The notes: generated from the sequence alone by a model not told the origin. A stretch of DNA of 64,000 nt from Sphingobacterium sp. GVS05A (GCF_019969845.1 NZ_JAHXYR010000001.1:434001-498000), one strand, 5' to 3'; shown: positions 18,440 to 28,843, counted from the stretch's first letter. Program-made: numbers and translations.

Positions 18440-19966
18440 TTAATGTTTGAAATGTCTTACGCCTGTCGTTACCATTGCAATACCTTTTTCATTGGCCATA
18501 TCAATAGATAATTGATCTTTGATAGAACCACCTGGTTGCAATACGGCTGCAATACCCGCCCCAGATGCAATTTCTACACAGTCAGGGAAGGGAAAGAATG
18601 CATCTGATGCCATTGAACAACCTTGTAGGTCAAAACCAAATGAAACTGCTTTTTCAATTGCTTGCTTTAAGGCATCAACTCTTGATGTTTGCCCAACACC
18701 CGATGCTAACAATGTGCCATTTTTAGCAAAGACAATGGTATTGGATTTCGTATGTTTTACAATTTTATTCGCAAAATATAAATCTTCCAATTGTTCAGCT
18801 GTAGGTTTTACTGTTGTTACAGTTACCATTTGCTCAGGACCTTCAATTGTATTGTCCTTATCTTGAAGAATGACACCATTCAATAAGGTTTTGAACTGTT
18901 GGCTAGGTAGTTTTACGTCTTTACGAACTAAGATAATTCTATTTTTCTTGGCAGTAAGAATAGCAATTGCTTCCTCCGAATAAGAAGGTGCGATTAAGAC
19001 CTCGAAGAATAAATTATTGATCTCTGTTGCTGTTGTGCCATCCACTTCTCCGTTGGTGATTAAAACCCCGCCAAATGCTGAAACCGGATCACAGGCCAAA
19101 GCATCTAACCAAGCTTGTTTAATCGTTGGTCTTGATGCAACCCCACAAGCATTTGTGTGTTTTAGGATAGCAAATGTCGGTTGTTCAAATTCGTCGATTA
19201 AAGCTACAGCTGCATCTACATCAACTAGATTGTTGTACGAAAGCTCTTTACCATTTAATTTGTTGAACATGTTATCCAAGTCGCCAAAGAAAATACCTTT
19301 TTGGTGCGGGTTTTCACCATATCTTAACACCTGAGCATTTTGCTCGGATTGTTTAAAAACTTCAATTGGATTCTCTTGGTTGAAATAATTGAAAATTGCC
19401 GTATCATAATGCGATGATGTATTGAAGGCGCGTTTCGCAAATTCTTTACGTTGCTCCAAAGAAGTATTACCTTCTTGGTTCGCTAGGATTTCTTCAAGCG
19501 CTTTATAATCATTTTTAGAAGAAATGATAACAACATCATTAAAGTTTTTCGCTGCTGCACGAATCAATGAGATTCCACCGATGTCGATTTTTTCGATGAT
19601 GTCTTGCTCGGAAGCTCCAGAAGCAACAGTTTCCTCAAATGGATACAAATCCACAATAACCAAATCGATCTCTGGTATTTCGTACTGAGCAAGTTGCTGT
19701 TGGTCCGACTCAAGCGGACGGCGAGCTAAAATTCCACCGAACACCTTCGGGTGTAAGGTCTTAACACGGCCTCCTAAAATCGAAGGGTAGCTTGTCAGGT
19801 CTTCAACTGGAACGACATCTATACCTAAATCTTTGATGAATGTTTCTGTCCCACCAGTGGAATAGAATGTAACACCGTATTTGTTTAATAATTCAACTAA
19901 AGGAGCTAGGCCGTCTTTATAATAGACTGAAACCAAAGCATTTTTAATCTTTACAGGATGGTTCAT
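18440..19966 (-). CDS. purH: Bifunctional AICAR formyltransferase / IMP cyclohydrolase
   Basis: Carries out the last two steps of IMP synthesis. The 508-residue protein has an N-terminal MGS-like IMP cyclohydrolase domain (about 1-145, ending near DLVIVDLYPFEETV and KIDIGGISLIRAAAKN) and the AICAR transformylase domain (from about 190, with LRYGENPHQKG, KHTNACGVA and the C-terminal SDAFFPFPDCVE). Both catalytic halves are intact. Its promoter box TATCTTTG is at 19997-19990. Confidence 0.97.
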   Translation of the reverse strand: MNHPVKIKNALVSVYYKDGLAPLVELLNKYGVTFYSTGGTETFIKDLGIDVVPVEDLTSYPSILGGRVKTLHPKVFGGILARRPLESDQQQLAQYEIPEIDLVIVDLYPFEETVASGASEQDIIEKIDIGGISLIRAAAKNFNDVVIISSKNDYKALEEILANQEGNTSLEQRKEFAKRAFNTSSHYDTAIFNYFNQENPIEVFKQSEQNAQVLRYGENPHQKGIFFGDLDNMFNKLNGKELSYNNLVDVDAAVALIDEFEQPTFAILKHTNACGVASRPTIKQAWLDALACDPVSAFGGVLITNGEVDGTTATEINNLFFEVLIAPSYSEEAIAILTAKKNRIILVRKDVKLPSQQFKTLLNGVILQDKDNTIEGPEQMVTVTTVKPTAEQLEDLYFANKIVKHTKSNTIVFAKNGTLLASGVGQTSRVDALKQAIEKAVSFGFDLQGCSMASDAFFPFPDCVEIASGAGIAAVLQPGGSIKDQLSIDMANEKGIAMVTTGVRHFKH

Positions 19967-19989
19967 TATGATGGATTTGTTTCGTGGCG

Positions 19990-19997
19990 CAAAGATA
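19990..19997 (-). promoter_or_regulatory. Candidate -7 box of purH (TATCTTTG)
   Basis: TATCTTTG on the minus strand, 23 bases before the purH ATG. A TTGA, rather than TTTG, lies at about the -33 distance. Confidence 0.5.
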
Positions 19998-20040
19998 AGA
20001 ATTTAAAGTCTTGATGTCAATAAATCAAGTACTTTTAAAT

Positions 20041-20074
20041 AAAGACGGGCTTATTTATACCTAAGCCCGTCTTT
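20041..20074. terminator. Intrinsic terminator
   Basis: AAAGACGGGCTTA (20041-20053) pairs perfectly with TAAGCCCGTCTTT (20062-20074). It ends the leftward DUF4905-LysM-udk run. Confidence 0.85.
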
Positions 20075-20081
20075 ATCTACG

Positions 20082-20738
20082 TTATACTAAATTAAGTTTT
20101 GTTTTCAGCTCTTCAGAAATCTGATTGGTAATATCCCAGATCGGCTCCGGTTCGTCCGTATTATTGAATATAACCTGATCACAAGAATCCTGAAACGGTA
20201 ATAAATACTCATTATAAGAGGGGAGGACGTGATTCACCCATTTGTACATAACATCATCCTCAAAGTAACCACGTTCAACCAAATCGCGATGTAGCCTTCT
20301 TCTGAGTGCAATATCCTGATCAGCGCTCAGGAATATCTTATGATTTATAAGTGCATTTATTTCCGTGTAATAGAAAATAAAAAGCCCTTCGATAATCAAT
20401 ATCGGAGCCGGTTTTATCTCTAATATTTTTGGTGTTAATGAAGGATTATTAAATGTATATTCCTCTTTATAAATAGTCTCTCCATTAAAGAGTGCCTTAA
20501 TATCTTTGTAGAAAGCTTCTCTGTCTATGGATGTTGGGATATCGAAATTATAGAGTCTATTTTCTTCCTGCGTTTTTGTATTGGCTGGAATGTAATAGTC
20601 GTCTTGGGAAATCAAAGTAACTTCATCAGTTTTGAAATGTTTCAAAAAGCTATTCAAAAAAAAAGTTTTTCCAGAACCACTACTTCCGGCAATCCCTATG
20701 ACATACGGTTTGTTATTCATTCTTGTTTTGTGCTGCAA
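20082..20738 (-). CDS. udk: Uridine kinase-like P-loop kinase
   Basis: A 218-residue uridine/cytidine kinase-family protein (pyrimidine salvage: uridine to UMP). P-loop GIAGSSGSGKTFF near residues 15-27, the substrate segment SQDDYYIP, NFDIPTSIDREAF, and the EGLFIFYY segment (an EGI/L-type motif). The start is uncertain: ATG at 20738 gives six extra residues before a second ATG at 20720 (MNNKPYVIG), which fits the family better. It follows the LysM gene by 18 bases. Phosphoribulokinase-like activity cannot be excluded. Confidence 0.85.
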   Translation of the reverse strand: MQHKTRMNNKPYVIGIAGSSGSGKTFFLNSFLKHFKTDEVTLISQDDYYIPANTKTQEENRLYNFDIPTSIDREAFYKDIKALFNGETIYKEEYTFNNPSLTPKILEIKPAPILIIEGLFIFYYTEINALINHKIFLSADQDIALRRRLHRDLVERGYFEDDVMYKWVNHVLPSYNEYLLPFQDSCDQVIFNNTDEPEPIWDITNQISEELKTKLNLV

Positions 20739-20756
20739 GAGCTATTTTTATTTTAA

Positions 20757-21674
20757 TTAATTTTCTAAAGGTAATCCGTAGGCGATCTCTACCTGAAAGC
20801 GTTTATCTAATGCTCCAATACTTGCCGCTGCGGACTTTGATAACACCACAATAGCATTTTGGTTTTCAGCATTGTCATTGAATTTGCCGACTACCTTCGC
20901 GTAGGTAACGCTTTTAGTCATTGGGTTGGTGATTTTTAGGATCGTTCCTACAGGTGCACTTTTATGGAGTGCTAGATTGCTTGTTCCTTGGGAAGACAAA
21001 CCATCTATCCAGACACCAATTCCCCGCTCAGCTTTTTCCCGTATTCCGTAGCGGTTTGTTGAGATCTGATTTTCTTCTTTGTTGTCATCGTTTGTAGAAT
21101 CCGGGACAACGACTTCTATACCTTTAGGTTCAACCAATTTTGGTCTTTCAGGTGGTAGCGGTTGATTTGGGATCATTAATTTCATGCCACCACCGATGGT
21201 GTTGTTCTTTAGGTTGTTAGCTTTTTTGATATCTTCGACAGTAATGCCAAATCTTTTGGATATGGCATAGAGTGTTTCTTTTTCACCAACGATATACGCT
21301 GTAAAGCCTTGTTGTGGGTCATTTGGATTCTGTTGCGCTGTGTTTACCGGTGTTTTAGTCGCAATAGGAGCGGGTTTTCGACCAGTTGGTACTTTAACAA
21401 TCTGGCCGATACTTAATGTACCATTTCCATTTATTTGGGTGAGCTGGCCCACGGTGGTTTTGTACTTTTTGCTGAGTTGGTAATAATTATCTCCTTTTTC
21501 TATTTTGAAAAGGACAAATTCTTCACCATTGACTATTTCTGTCCCAACTGAGTCGGGGATCGCGGTTGTACGTATTGAGGTGAAATTTTTAGCTTCAACC
21601 TGTTGTAGAGATAGCATAGAAATTGATAAAATGGCTACCTTTTTATATGTATTTAATTCGAATAATAGTTTCAT
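20757..21674 (-). CDS. LysM-repeat secreted protein with a RlpA/DPBB-like C-terminus
   Basis: A 305-residue exported protein. The signal peptide is about 1-28 (cleavage after VEA), followed by two LysM peptidoglycan-binding repeats (about 53-96, FKIEKGDNYYQLSKKYKT; and about 130-172, YIVGEKETLYAISKRFGI). A final domain (about 215-305) has the APVGTILKITNPMT and VVLSKSAAASIGALDKRF segments seen in double-psi beta-barrel (RlpA-like) proteins. It probably binds the cell wall. It lies between DUF4905 and udk with short gaps, so they share an operon. Confidence 0.85.
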   Translation of the reverse strand: MKLLFELNTYKKVAILSISMLSLQQVEAKNFTSIRTTAIPDSVGTEIVNGEEFVLFKIEKGDNYYQLSKKYKTTVGQLTQINGNGTLSIGQIVKVPTGRKPAPIATKTPVNTAQQNPNDPQQGFTAYIVGEKETLYAISKRFGITVEDIKKANNLKNNTIGGGMKLMIPNQPLPPERPKLVEPKGIEVVVPDSTNDDNKEENQISTNRYGIREKAERGIGVWIDGLSSQGTSNLALHKSAPVGTILKITNPMTKSVTYAKVVGKFNDNAENQNAIVVLSKSAAASIGALDKRFQVEIAYGLPLEN

Positions 21675-21685
21675 ATATTTTGCAA

Positions 21686-22456
21686 TTATACTAAATACGA
21701 AACAAACTCCCGTTTATTGTCTGTCAAAAGGAATATTTGTTTGTTAACAAGAAAATAGATGTTGAAAAACTTTAAAGGCAACTGATTTACTGCAACAACA
21801 GATTCAATTAACCTATCTTTTGTTGATCGAACTATCCGGATTTGATAGTGATTATCTTTGTTTTTTTCATAGAAAGCCCAAATAAAATAGTCATCCAAAG
21901 CACTTAGCCAAATTTCGTCATCTGTTGTGAAATCTGTCAAAAAATGGGGTATCTGACCATTGTAGATTACTGGGTAGACTATTTGGCTATCAAAAGGTTT
22001 AAAAGACTCTTCCTTTTTGTCTTCAATGGACATTGTTTTTAAATCTAAAAACAATTGCATTCCTTGCGCGATCATTTTGGGCCTGAGTAGTATAGCATCA
22101 TTGACCATCTCTAGAAAAATGCAGTTAAACCAGGTTTCTTGCTGTTGTGGCTGATAACAGTTTATAATTTGTACACCAGCATCGATGGGTGAAGTGTCCG
22201 AGATTTTTTTTAGGATGAGTTTCTGACATTGAATTCCAGCCAACACCCACTCCTTGCTCATAGCCTTGAAGTCCTGAAGGACATAATCTCCTTCAAAAGA
22301 AATCACATTGAAATAGGGAAGTGTGTCTGTTGGATTTCTGGTTTCTACTGCAATCAGTCTATTCTCGGCATCGATCTCGATCCGCCAGATGGGATAAGTA
22401 AATAGAACATTGAATGCTTTTGAGACTGTCTGATTTGTCATGTGATTTTCAACCAA
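21686..22456 (-). CDS. DUF4905 domain protein
   Basis: A 256-residue protein without a signal peptide or membrane segment, matching the DUF4905 pattern of Bacteroidota (FTYPIWRIEIDAENRLIAVETR at the start; later SALDDYFIWAFYEK). Function is unknown. It is first in the DUF4905-LysM-udk run. Translation could start at the second ATG (MTNQTVSKAF, five codons in). The family name is remembered from similar sequences and is less certain than the ORF itself. Confidence 0.7.
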   Translation of the reverse strand: MVENHMTNQTVSKAFNVLFTYPIWRIEIDAENRLIAVETRNPTDTLPYFNVISFEGDYVLQDFKAMSKEWVLAGIQCQKLILKKISDTSPIDAGVQIINCYQPQQQETWFNCIFLEMVNDAILLRPKMIAQGMQLFLDLKTMSIEDKKEESFKPFDSQIVYPVIYNGQIPHFLTDFTTDDEIWLSALDDYFIWAFYEKNKDNHYQIRIVRSTKDRLIESVVAVNQLPLKFFNIYFLVNKQIFLLTDNKREFVSYLV

Positions 22457-22511
22457 GAGGACAAATTTACTAAAAGCTTTTAAATTATGGCTGGTGGGAT
22501 TGTAATAAATG

Positions 22512-22542
22512 AAAAACGTCCAGACGAGCTGGACGTTTTTTT
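22512..22542. terminator. Intrinsic terminator
   Basis: AAAAACGTCCAG (22512-22523) pairs perfectly with CTGGACGTTTTT (22529-22540), followed by more T. It ends the FadL-like gene, read leftward. Confidence 0.88.
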
Positions 22543-22556
22543 CTGAGAAGAATATC

Positions 22557-24155
22557 TTAAAATTTAGAACCGATTGTCAAAACGACATTTGTTCGTTGAT
22601 TTTTTATATCTGCGGCAGGGCTGGCTGTATTCCAAAAATCTTCAGCGATAGTATAAGGACTTTCTTTGTAATTGACAGCATTATAAGCTCCTGTCAAATC
22701 AATATACATTCCCCGACCGAGTTTCGCACCAATACCTAAAGATGCAGTATAGTTTGTATAGTCTGCATTTTTGTACGGATTGCCACTATAATTGAATCCA
22801 GCTCTACCACTAAAAACGTTGTCAAATAAAACTTCACCACCGATACGCGCATTAAATGCACCTTGGTATGTGTTTTTAATGTTTTGGTTCATATCTTGTT
22901 CTAATGCTTTATTAGCGGCACCAGCATCTTTAAAACGCATAGCTCCATAATCCACCCATTCTACATCTGCGGTAATCAAGCCACTGGAAAATACCTGACT
23001 AGCCCCTAAGGAGAGTTTGTATGGTGTGTTCATATTATACTCTAAATAGCTATAGCCTGCTTTATCGCTGGTGCGGTATTCTTTAAAAGACTTATCTTCA
23101 TTTGGCTTAAAATAACGAAATTCCGAATTGCTGTAAGACTCATCTCTAATGCTCATAAATGTCGGTGATTTCGCTGTAAAGCCCATGCTGAAAGTAGGCG
23201 TGAACTTATAAATTACCCCTAATTTGAAATCTACACCTGTACCATCAGTCACTTGTGCATAGTCATCATACAGTTCATAATCTTTATCCAGCATTTCACG
23301 TTTACTAGCATACTCCGCACCTGGTTTTAAGAAGTCAGACTTTGGATTTGCTTTTGTCATTTGCGCTACATTCATAGTTTGGCCATACTCAGTAAACCAG
23401 CTCGAGTTGTCATAGCTAAAGGCTGTAAATCCTAAAGCTGCCCCTAAGTACAATTTGTTGCTGTAGTTTGCGCCGAAAGACAAGACAGATTCTGATTTAC
23501 TTCCTTTCTCAAGGATGGAATTTACTTGATTAAAACCATCTTTTCCATTATAGTTACCAAAACTTGTAATAGGCAAATAGGATCCTTGTTTGTTAGGATC
23601 TACATCAAATAATAAAGAGTTACCGTAGACTTCCTGGCCCCAACCACTCAATCCTCCTGGCGCAGATAAACGGTCCGAATAAGCATCTGTTATCGAACTG
23701 GTATTATTAACACCTTTATATTCCAATAGGTTGTTGTAAACATAATTACGGTTGTAAGCAATACCGACATTGAAGTTCAACCAGCCTTTTTCGAGGCTTC
23801 CCCCATTCCGGTAGGTAGGCAAATGAAAAACAATTCCTGCATTATCCAAATTGAAATTGTTTTTACTGCTATTTGTATTCTGTCCGAAATAATCTGTTTT
23901 ATTTTTATTATTAAGGTATCTACCTGTTACCGAAATGTCTGATTGGTTAAAATACCCCAAACCAGCCGGATTGCCAGTAATTGAACTAATATCGCCACCC
24001 AAAGCGGTTGAAGCATTTCCCATGGCTTTGAAGCGAGCAGTACCACCATTGTCCCCTTGGGAAAATAAAAGCACATCTTTCGTGTATTGCGCCTGGGCAG
24101 TCCCTGCTGCACCGATTAAAAATGCAGTTCCAAAAAGTAATTTTTTGATTGTCAT
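22557..24155 (-). CDS. OmpP1/FadL family outer-membrane protein
   Basis: A 532-residue beta-barrel protein, with a signal peptide (about 1-22, ending AQAQ), followed by the FadL hatch-like segment ARFKAMGNASTALGGDIS and many amphipathic strands. The C-terminus ends in an aromatic residue (TIGSKF), the usual outer-membrane insertion signal. FadL proteins let hydrophobic molecules such as fatty acids or aromatics cross the outer membrane; the substrate here is unknown. It is a single gene with terminator 22512-22542. Confidence 0.88.
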   Translation of the reverse strand: MTIKKLLFGTAFLIGAAGTAQAQYTKDVLLFSQGDNGGTARFKAMGNASTALGGDISSITGNPAGLGYFNQSDISVTGRYLNNKNKTDYFGQNTNSSKNNFNLDNAGIVFHLPTYRNGGSLEKGWLNFNVGIAYNRNYVYNNLLEYKGVNNTSSITDAYSDRLSAPGGLSGWGQEVYGNSLLFDVDPNKQGSYLPITSFGNYNGKDGFNQVNSILEKGSKSESVLSFGANYSNKLYLGAALGFTAFSYDNSSWFTEYGQTMNVAQMTKANPKSDFLKPGAEYASKREMLDKDYELYDDYAQVTDGTGVDFKLGVIYKFTPTFSMGFTAKSPTFMSIRDESYSNSEFRYFKPNEDKSFKEYRTSDKAGYSYLEYNMNTPYKLSLGASQVFSSGLITADVEWVDYGAMRFKDAGAANKALEQDMNQNIKNTYQGAFNARIGGEVLFDNVFSGRAGFNYSGNPYKNADYTNYTASLGIGAKLGRGMYIDLTGAYNAVNYKESPYTIAEDFWNTASPAADIKNQRTNVVLTIGSKF

Positions 24156-24227
24156 ATGCTAAAATATCGTCTATAATAAGCAGTAGCACACAGGGTAATG
24201 TATGCTACTGTAAGCTATTTTTTATGA

Positions 24228-25394
24228 TTAGCGTGTACGTCCGCCGCTGGATCTGGTGCTACCACCGCCACCACCACCAGAGAATCCGCCACTGGATCTA
24301 GTGCTACCGCCACCGGAATAACCTCCACTTGAGCGTGTCGATCCACCATCATAACTTCTTGTTGGAGGAGTATAGGATGGTCTTGATGTCGAACCTGGAT
24401 TGCTTGAACGAGTTTCCATGGAACGGCTCATTGGACGAGAAACATCACCGGAACTTGAGCGGGTTCTTGAAGTTCCATTGGAGTTCCGCATGCTTGGGTA
24501 AGTTCCATTAGATCTATCCGATGCCCGTGTTCTGCCACCATCTGTATATCCGCCTCTTGTTGAGATACCGTCCGAAGACCTTGTTCTACCATTTGATCTG
24601 TCATAGGAAGAAGAACTACGTGATATAGAGCCATCAGATGATCTAGTTCGCCCACCAGCACTTGATCGCGTGCTAGCGACTGATGTAATACGTCCTCTGG
24701 AATCACGGGCTACACCGGTGCGGTCATAATTTCCCGAACTTCTGGTGCGGGAAGAGGAGGTCCGTACATTATAGTTGTCTCTATAAGTTGATCGAGATGA
24801 AGCATAACGAGGTCTTGAATTACCCCAATAGCTGCCGCCCCAATAACCGTTACCATGCCAGCCAGATCCCCAGTAGCCGCCGCCATACCAGCCACCCCAA
24901 GGGTTATAGCCACCATACCAAGGAGATCCCCAGCCCCAACTAGAGCCCCAGCCCCAGCCAAAACCAAGAGACCATGAAGAACCCCAGCCTGAATTCCAAC
25001 CCCAGCCTAAACCGAAGGAAGGACCATATCCGTACATACCACCAAATCCATAGCCATACCATGGATCAAAGAATGGATCAAAATAGGTCATTCCGGGGGA
25101 CGCATAATAGAACCTGTTTATACGATTCGCATATTCTAGATCTTCGTAGGAATCATTGTTATAATCCTGGTCTGAATATTCGTCATCATAGTAACCACCT
25201 TGAGCCTGTCCTCCTTGTTGAACCTGATCCACATCTGTGTAATAGTAATCTGGACTTTGATAGACTTTCTGTCTAGCCTGTCCATTATTGCCATAGACAT
25301 CGTCGCCATAGATTTGCCTGCTAGTACCGCAGGAACCTAACATAAATGCTCCTGTCATGGCAAGTGCTCCGATAAATAATCTATTTTTTTTCAT
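24228..25394 (-). CDS. Low-complexity lipoprotein with G/W/Y-rich and STRSSGG-repeat regions
   Basis: A 388-residue lipoprotein (lipobox LGSC, Cys22). Three zones follow: an acidic Y/D/Q-rich stretch (about 40-90), a glycine/tryptophan/tyrosine-rich zone (about 100-195, repeated GWGSSWG-type units), and a long S/R/T/G zone (about 200-388) in which TRSS recurs many times and STRSSGG is repeated near the end. The DNA shows the same repetition, so length may vary by slippage. I know of no function; it is probably disordered and surface-anchored. Confidence 0.8.
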   Translation of the reverse strand: MKKNRLFIGALAMTGAFMLGSCGTSRQIYGDDVYGNNGQARQKVYQSPDYYYTDVDQVQQGGQAQGGYYDDEYSDQDYNNDSYEDLEYANRINRFYYASPGMTYFDPFFDPWYGYGFGGMYGYGPSFGLGWGWNSGWGSSWSLGFGWGWGSSWGWGSPWYGGYNPWGGWYGGGYWGSGWHGNGYWGGSYWGNSRPRYASSRSTYRDNYNVRTSSSRTRSSGNYDRTGVARDSRGRITSVASTRSSAGGRTRSSDGSISRSSSSYDRSNGRTRSSDGISTRGGYTDGGRTRASDRSNGTYPSMRNSNGTSRTRSSSGDVSRPMSRSMETRSSNPGSTSRPSYTPPTRSYDGGSTRSSGGYSGGGSTRSSGGFSGGGGGGSTRSSGGRTR

Positions 25395-25572
25395 AATATC
25401 CTAAATCGTTATTTTCGATTATACAGCCTTATTTACTATCTTAGACGCAAATTTCTCGAGGTGGTTTAATCGAAGTAATCAAAAATACAAATATTTTTTA
25501 TTGAACGCTTTTTGTATTGGAGATACAGACGAGATTTAACGTAATAATGTTACAATAATTTATCAATTTCAT

Positions 25573-27045
25573 ATGAGTAAAGGAATAACAAGTCGTGCAG
25601 AAGATTATTCACAATGGTACAATGAACTTGTGATCAAAGCTGATCTGGCTGAAAATTCAGCTGTACGGGGCTGTATGGTGATCAAACCATACGGATATGC
25701 TATCTGGGAAAGAATGCAAGCAATCTTAGACAAAAGATTTAAAGAAACAGGCCATAGCAATGCTTACTTCCCTTTATTCATTCCCAAGTCGTTTTTTTCT
25801 AAAGAAGCTGCCCATGTGGAAGGTTTCGCTACCGAATGTGCTGTGGTCACACATTATAGATTAAAAAACGATGGTACCGGAAAGATTGTGGTGGATGAAG
25901 ATGCAAAGTTGGAGGAAGAGTTGATTGTACGTCCGACTTCTGAAACGATTATATGGAATACGTACCGTGGTTGGGTCGAATCTTATCGTGACCTGCCAAT
26001 TTTGGTTAACCAATGGGCAAATGTGGTCCGTTGGGAAATGCGTACGCGTCTTTTCTTACGTACAGCAGAGTTTTTATGGCAGGAAGGACACACTGCACAC
26101 GCAACTAGGGAAGAAGCTATTGAAGAGACAGAACGTATGCTTGATGTCTATGCTGAATTTGCTGAAAATATTTTAGCTGTACCTGTTGTACGCGGACGGA
26201 AAACTGAAAACGAACGCTTTGCAGGTGCATTGGATACCTATTGTATCGAGGCTTTAATGCAAGATGGTAAGGCTTTACAAGCGGGAACATCACATTTTCT
26301 TGGGCAGAATTTTGCAAAGGCTTTTGATGTAAAATTCACCTCCAAAGAGGGGAAACTTGAACATGTTTGGGCAACATCATGGGGTGTTTCTACCCGTTTG
26401 ATAGGAGCCTTGATTATGGCTCACTCTGATGACCAAGGATTGGTATTGCCTCCGAAATTGGCGCCAATTCAGGTTGTTATTGTTCCAATTTTTAAAACTG
26501 AAGACGAAAAAGCGCAGATTGATGCATTCGTAGATCAGTTAGTAAACGAACTGAAGGTAAAGGATATCTCGGTGAAATACGATGATCGCGATACACAACG
26601 TCCGGGCTTTAAATTTGCTGAATGGGAATTGAAAGGTGTGCCCGTGCGTGTAGCTGTGGGGGCAAGAGACATGCAAAATGGAACGGTGGAGTTAGCACGT
26701 CGCGATACACAAACAAAAGAAACTGTCGCCCAGGAAGGATTGGCTGGAAATATTGAACAATTGTTGCATGTAATACAGGAAAATATTTATCAAAAAGCCT
26801 TAAACTTTAGAACATCTCATTTTACTGAGGTGAATTCTTACGATGAATTTAAAGAGGTCCTAGAAGGTAAGGGCGGATTTATTTCTTGCCATTGGGATGG
26901 AACAATAGAAACTGAGAAGCGTGTAAAAGAGGAAACAAAAGCTACAATCCGTTGTATTCCTTTGGATGCCAAAGAGGAAGAAGGTGTTTGTATATTTACG
27001 GGTAAACCTTCTAACCGACGCGTTTTATTTGCAAAAGCTTATTAA
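25573..27045 (+). CDS. proS: Prolyl-tRNA synthetase, short (eukaryote/archaea-type)
   Basis: Charges tRNA-Pro with proline. At 490 residues, without the insertion editing domain between motifs 2 and 3, this is the short type found in archaea, eukaryotes and Bacteroidota. Landmarks are [14 protein letters not shown], the motif 2 area [35 protein letters not shown], and the C-terminal anticodon-binding and zinc-like region. The NAD-dependent epimerase gene begins 12 bases after the stop. Confidence 0.97.
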   Translation: MSKGITSRAEDYSQWYNELVIKADLAENSAVRGCMVIKPYGYAIWERMQAILDKRFKETGHSNAYFPLFIPKSFFSKEAAHVEGFATECAVVTHYRLKNDGTGKIVVDEDAKLEEELIVRPTSETIIWNTYRGWVESYRDLPILVNQWANVVRWEMRTRLFLRTAEFLWQEGHTAHATREEAIEETERMLDVYAEFAENILAVPVVRGRKTENERFAGALDTYCIEALMQDGKALQAGTSHFLGQNFAKAFDVKFTSKEGKLEHVWATSWGVSTRLIGALIMAHSDDQGLVLPPKLAPIQVVIVPIFKTEDEKAQIDAFVDQLVNELKVKDISVKYDDRDTQRPGFKFAEWELKGVPVRVAVGARDMQNGTVELARRDTQTKETVAQEGLAGNIEQLLHVIQENIYQKALNFRTSHFTEVNSYDEFKEVLEGKGGFISCHWDGTIETEKRVKEETKATIRCIPLDAKEEEGVCIFTGKPSNRRVLFAKAY

Positions 27046-27057
27046 TATCTTGACCTT

Positions 27058-27846
27058 ATGCGGATACTCATTTTAGGATGTGGATGGCTGGCAGAATCGT
27101 TTGCCATGGATATGAAACATCAGGGACATGAGGTCTGGGCAAGTGCAACACAATATGAAAAATACCATCGGCTTAAAACTGATGGTATTTTTTCGTTTAT
27201 TGCTGACTTTGATAAGGGTAGTGTGTTGCCTGATGTACTTCTTCCGGGCCAGTTCGACTTTGTGTTAAATAGTATTCCTGCCAGCCAAAAAAATAGTCTT
27301 TCTGATTTAGAAACTCGTTTTTTGAATATTAAGGGATTTCTTGAAAACATCCAATGGACCAAACAGGTATTTTTAAGTTCCGTTGGAATTTATCCTGATA
27401 AAGATGTTGTCTATAGTGAATTGGATTCAGCTGGAATTGAATTTTCCGAAAAACTTCTTTTGGCTGAGCAGCTGATGTTACAGCTGCCCAATACTTATGT
27501 ATATCGACTTGGGGGCTTATTTGGTAAAAATCGCATTTTTGCTAAATACTTTGCCAATCGTATCTGTACAACGGGTGAACAGCCGGCCAATTTTGTCCAT
27601 CTCGATGATGTTGTGCAGTTGATTATGTTGGCTTCTGTTAGGGATCTAAGACATCGTGTTTACAATGTTGTGGCACCCATGCACCCTAAGAAAAAGGATG
27701 TGATCCTGGCCTCTGCACAAAAGTATGGTTTCGATCTGCCATTGCAATTTGAACATGGGGATCATTTTCAAAAAGTAGTCTGTGGGAGCCTGCTTCAAAA
27801 GGAGTTGGATTACCATTATATTTGGCCCAATCCCTTGGAATTTTGA
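27058..27846 (+). CDS. NAD(P)-dependent epimerase/dehydratase-like protein
   Basis: A 262-residue extended short-chain dehydrogenase-like protein with Rossmann start MRILILGCGWLAESFA (GxGxxA type) and the segment FLSSVGIYPD followed by YRLGGLFG. The usual catalytic Y-x3-K is not obvious, so it may be an atypical or non-catalytic member (YeeZ-like). It is probably co-transcribed with proS. Confidence 0.75.
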   Translation: MRILILGCGWLAESFAMDMKHQGHEVWASATQYEKYHRLKTDGIFSFIADFDKGSVLPDVLLPGQFDFVLNSIPASQKNSLSDLETRFLNIKGFLENIQWTKQVFLSSVGIYPDKDVVYSELDSAGIEFSEKLLLAEQLMLQLPNTYVYRLGGLFGKNRIFAKYFANRICTTGEQPANFVHLDDVVQLIMLASVRDLRHRVYNVVAPMHPKKKDVILASAQKYGFDLPLQFEHGDHFQKVVCGSLLQKELDYHYIWPNPLEF

Positions 27847-28081
27847 ATTTGTTGAAATCCAAAAACTTTATCTTTCTAGAATAAAGTATAATTTGCTTTA
27901 TAGAGAGTATAAATAATTAAATAATTTCATTATTTTAACGTCAGTTCTGCTAGGGAAAATTTGTATAGAATATCTAAAGCTAAAATCTAGCATTGGTTTT
28001 AGTTGATATTTTACATTTTCTAATGTATCCGTATGGATAAACAACTGGTAGATTTAATATTTTAGCGCATATAAAAGAGCC

Positions 28082-28843
28082 ATGACAAACGTAGAGCGAC
28101 ATCAATATATTTTAAAACAATTAAAAGAAGTAGGTATAGTCCAAGTGATTGACCTATGTGAGGAACTGGGTGTATCTTCTGTTACCATCCGAAAGGATCT
28201 TACACTTTTGGAGGAGAGTGGTCTGCTTTTTCGAACCCATGGTGGAGCGACACAATACAATCCGTATACGACGGATCGCACAGTCTTTGAAAAAGAGAAA
28301 CTTCGTTCGGATGATAAAAGTAGAATCGGGAAGAAGGCTGCTGAGATGATTGAGGAAAATGATTCGATTATTATTGCTTCCGGAACAACAATGCAATCGT
28401 TGGCAAGGCAGATTGTACCTAAGGGAAATATCACTGTGGTCACTTCAGCGCTGAATGTTGCCATGGAGCTAATTAAATACCCATCAGTGGAAATTATGCA
28501 GATGGGAGGTACATTACGAAAAACTTCTACTTCAGTCACTGGAAAATATGCTGAAAATTTACTGCATGATTTTTATTGTAGTAAATTGTTTTTAGGGGTG
28601 GATGGAATAGATCTGGAGTATGGTGTGTCAACATCTAGCGCGCAAGAAGCTCAATTGAATCGCATCATGATCGATACAGCCCAAAAGGTCGTTGTACTCG
28701 CTGATTCGTCCAAATTTGGAAGACGTAGTTTTGGGCGAATTTGTGGCTTCGAAAAAATTGATATTTTGATTACAGATGATAAAGTGAGTGCCGGATTTGT
28801 GGAATCATTAGAGAAGTCCGGTGTGCATGTCGTGGTTGTCTAG
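28082..28843 (+). CDS. DeoR/GlpR family transcriptional regulator
   Basis: A 253-residue regulator. The N-terminal winged helix (about 5-58, with VSSVTIRKDLTLLEESG) is followed by a DeoR C-terminal sugar-phosphate sensor domain (FLGVDGIDLEYGVSTSS, and VVLADSSKFGRRSF near the C-terminus). No sugar-use genes flank it, so its targets are elsewhere or it is an orphan. Downstream is the 27-bp stem palindrome at 28957-29012. Confidence 0.9.
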   Translation: MTNVERHQYILKQLKEVGIVQVIDLCEELGVSSVTIRKDLTLLEESGLLFRTHGGATQYNPYTTDRTVFEKEKLRSDDKSRIGKKAAEMIEENDSIIIASGTTMQSLARQIVPKGNITVVTSALNVAMELIKYPSVEIMQMGGTLRKTSTSVTGKYAENLLHDFYCSKLFLGVDGIDLEYGVSTSSAQEAQLNRIMIDTAQKVVVLADSSKFGRRSFGRICGFEKIDILITDDKVSAGFVESLEKSGVHVVVV

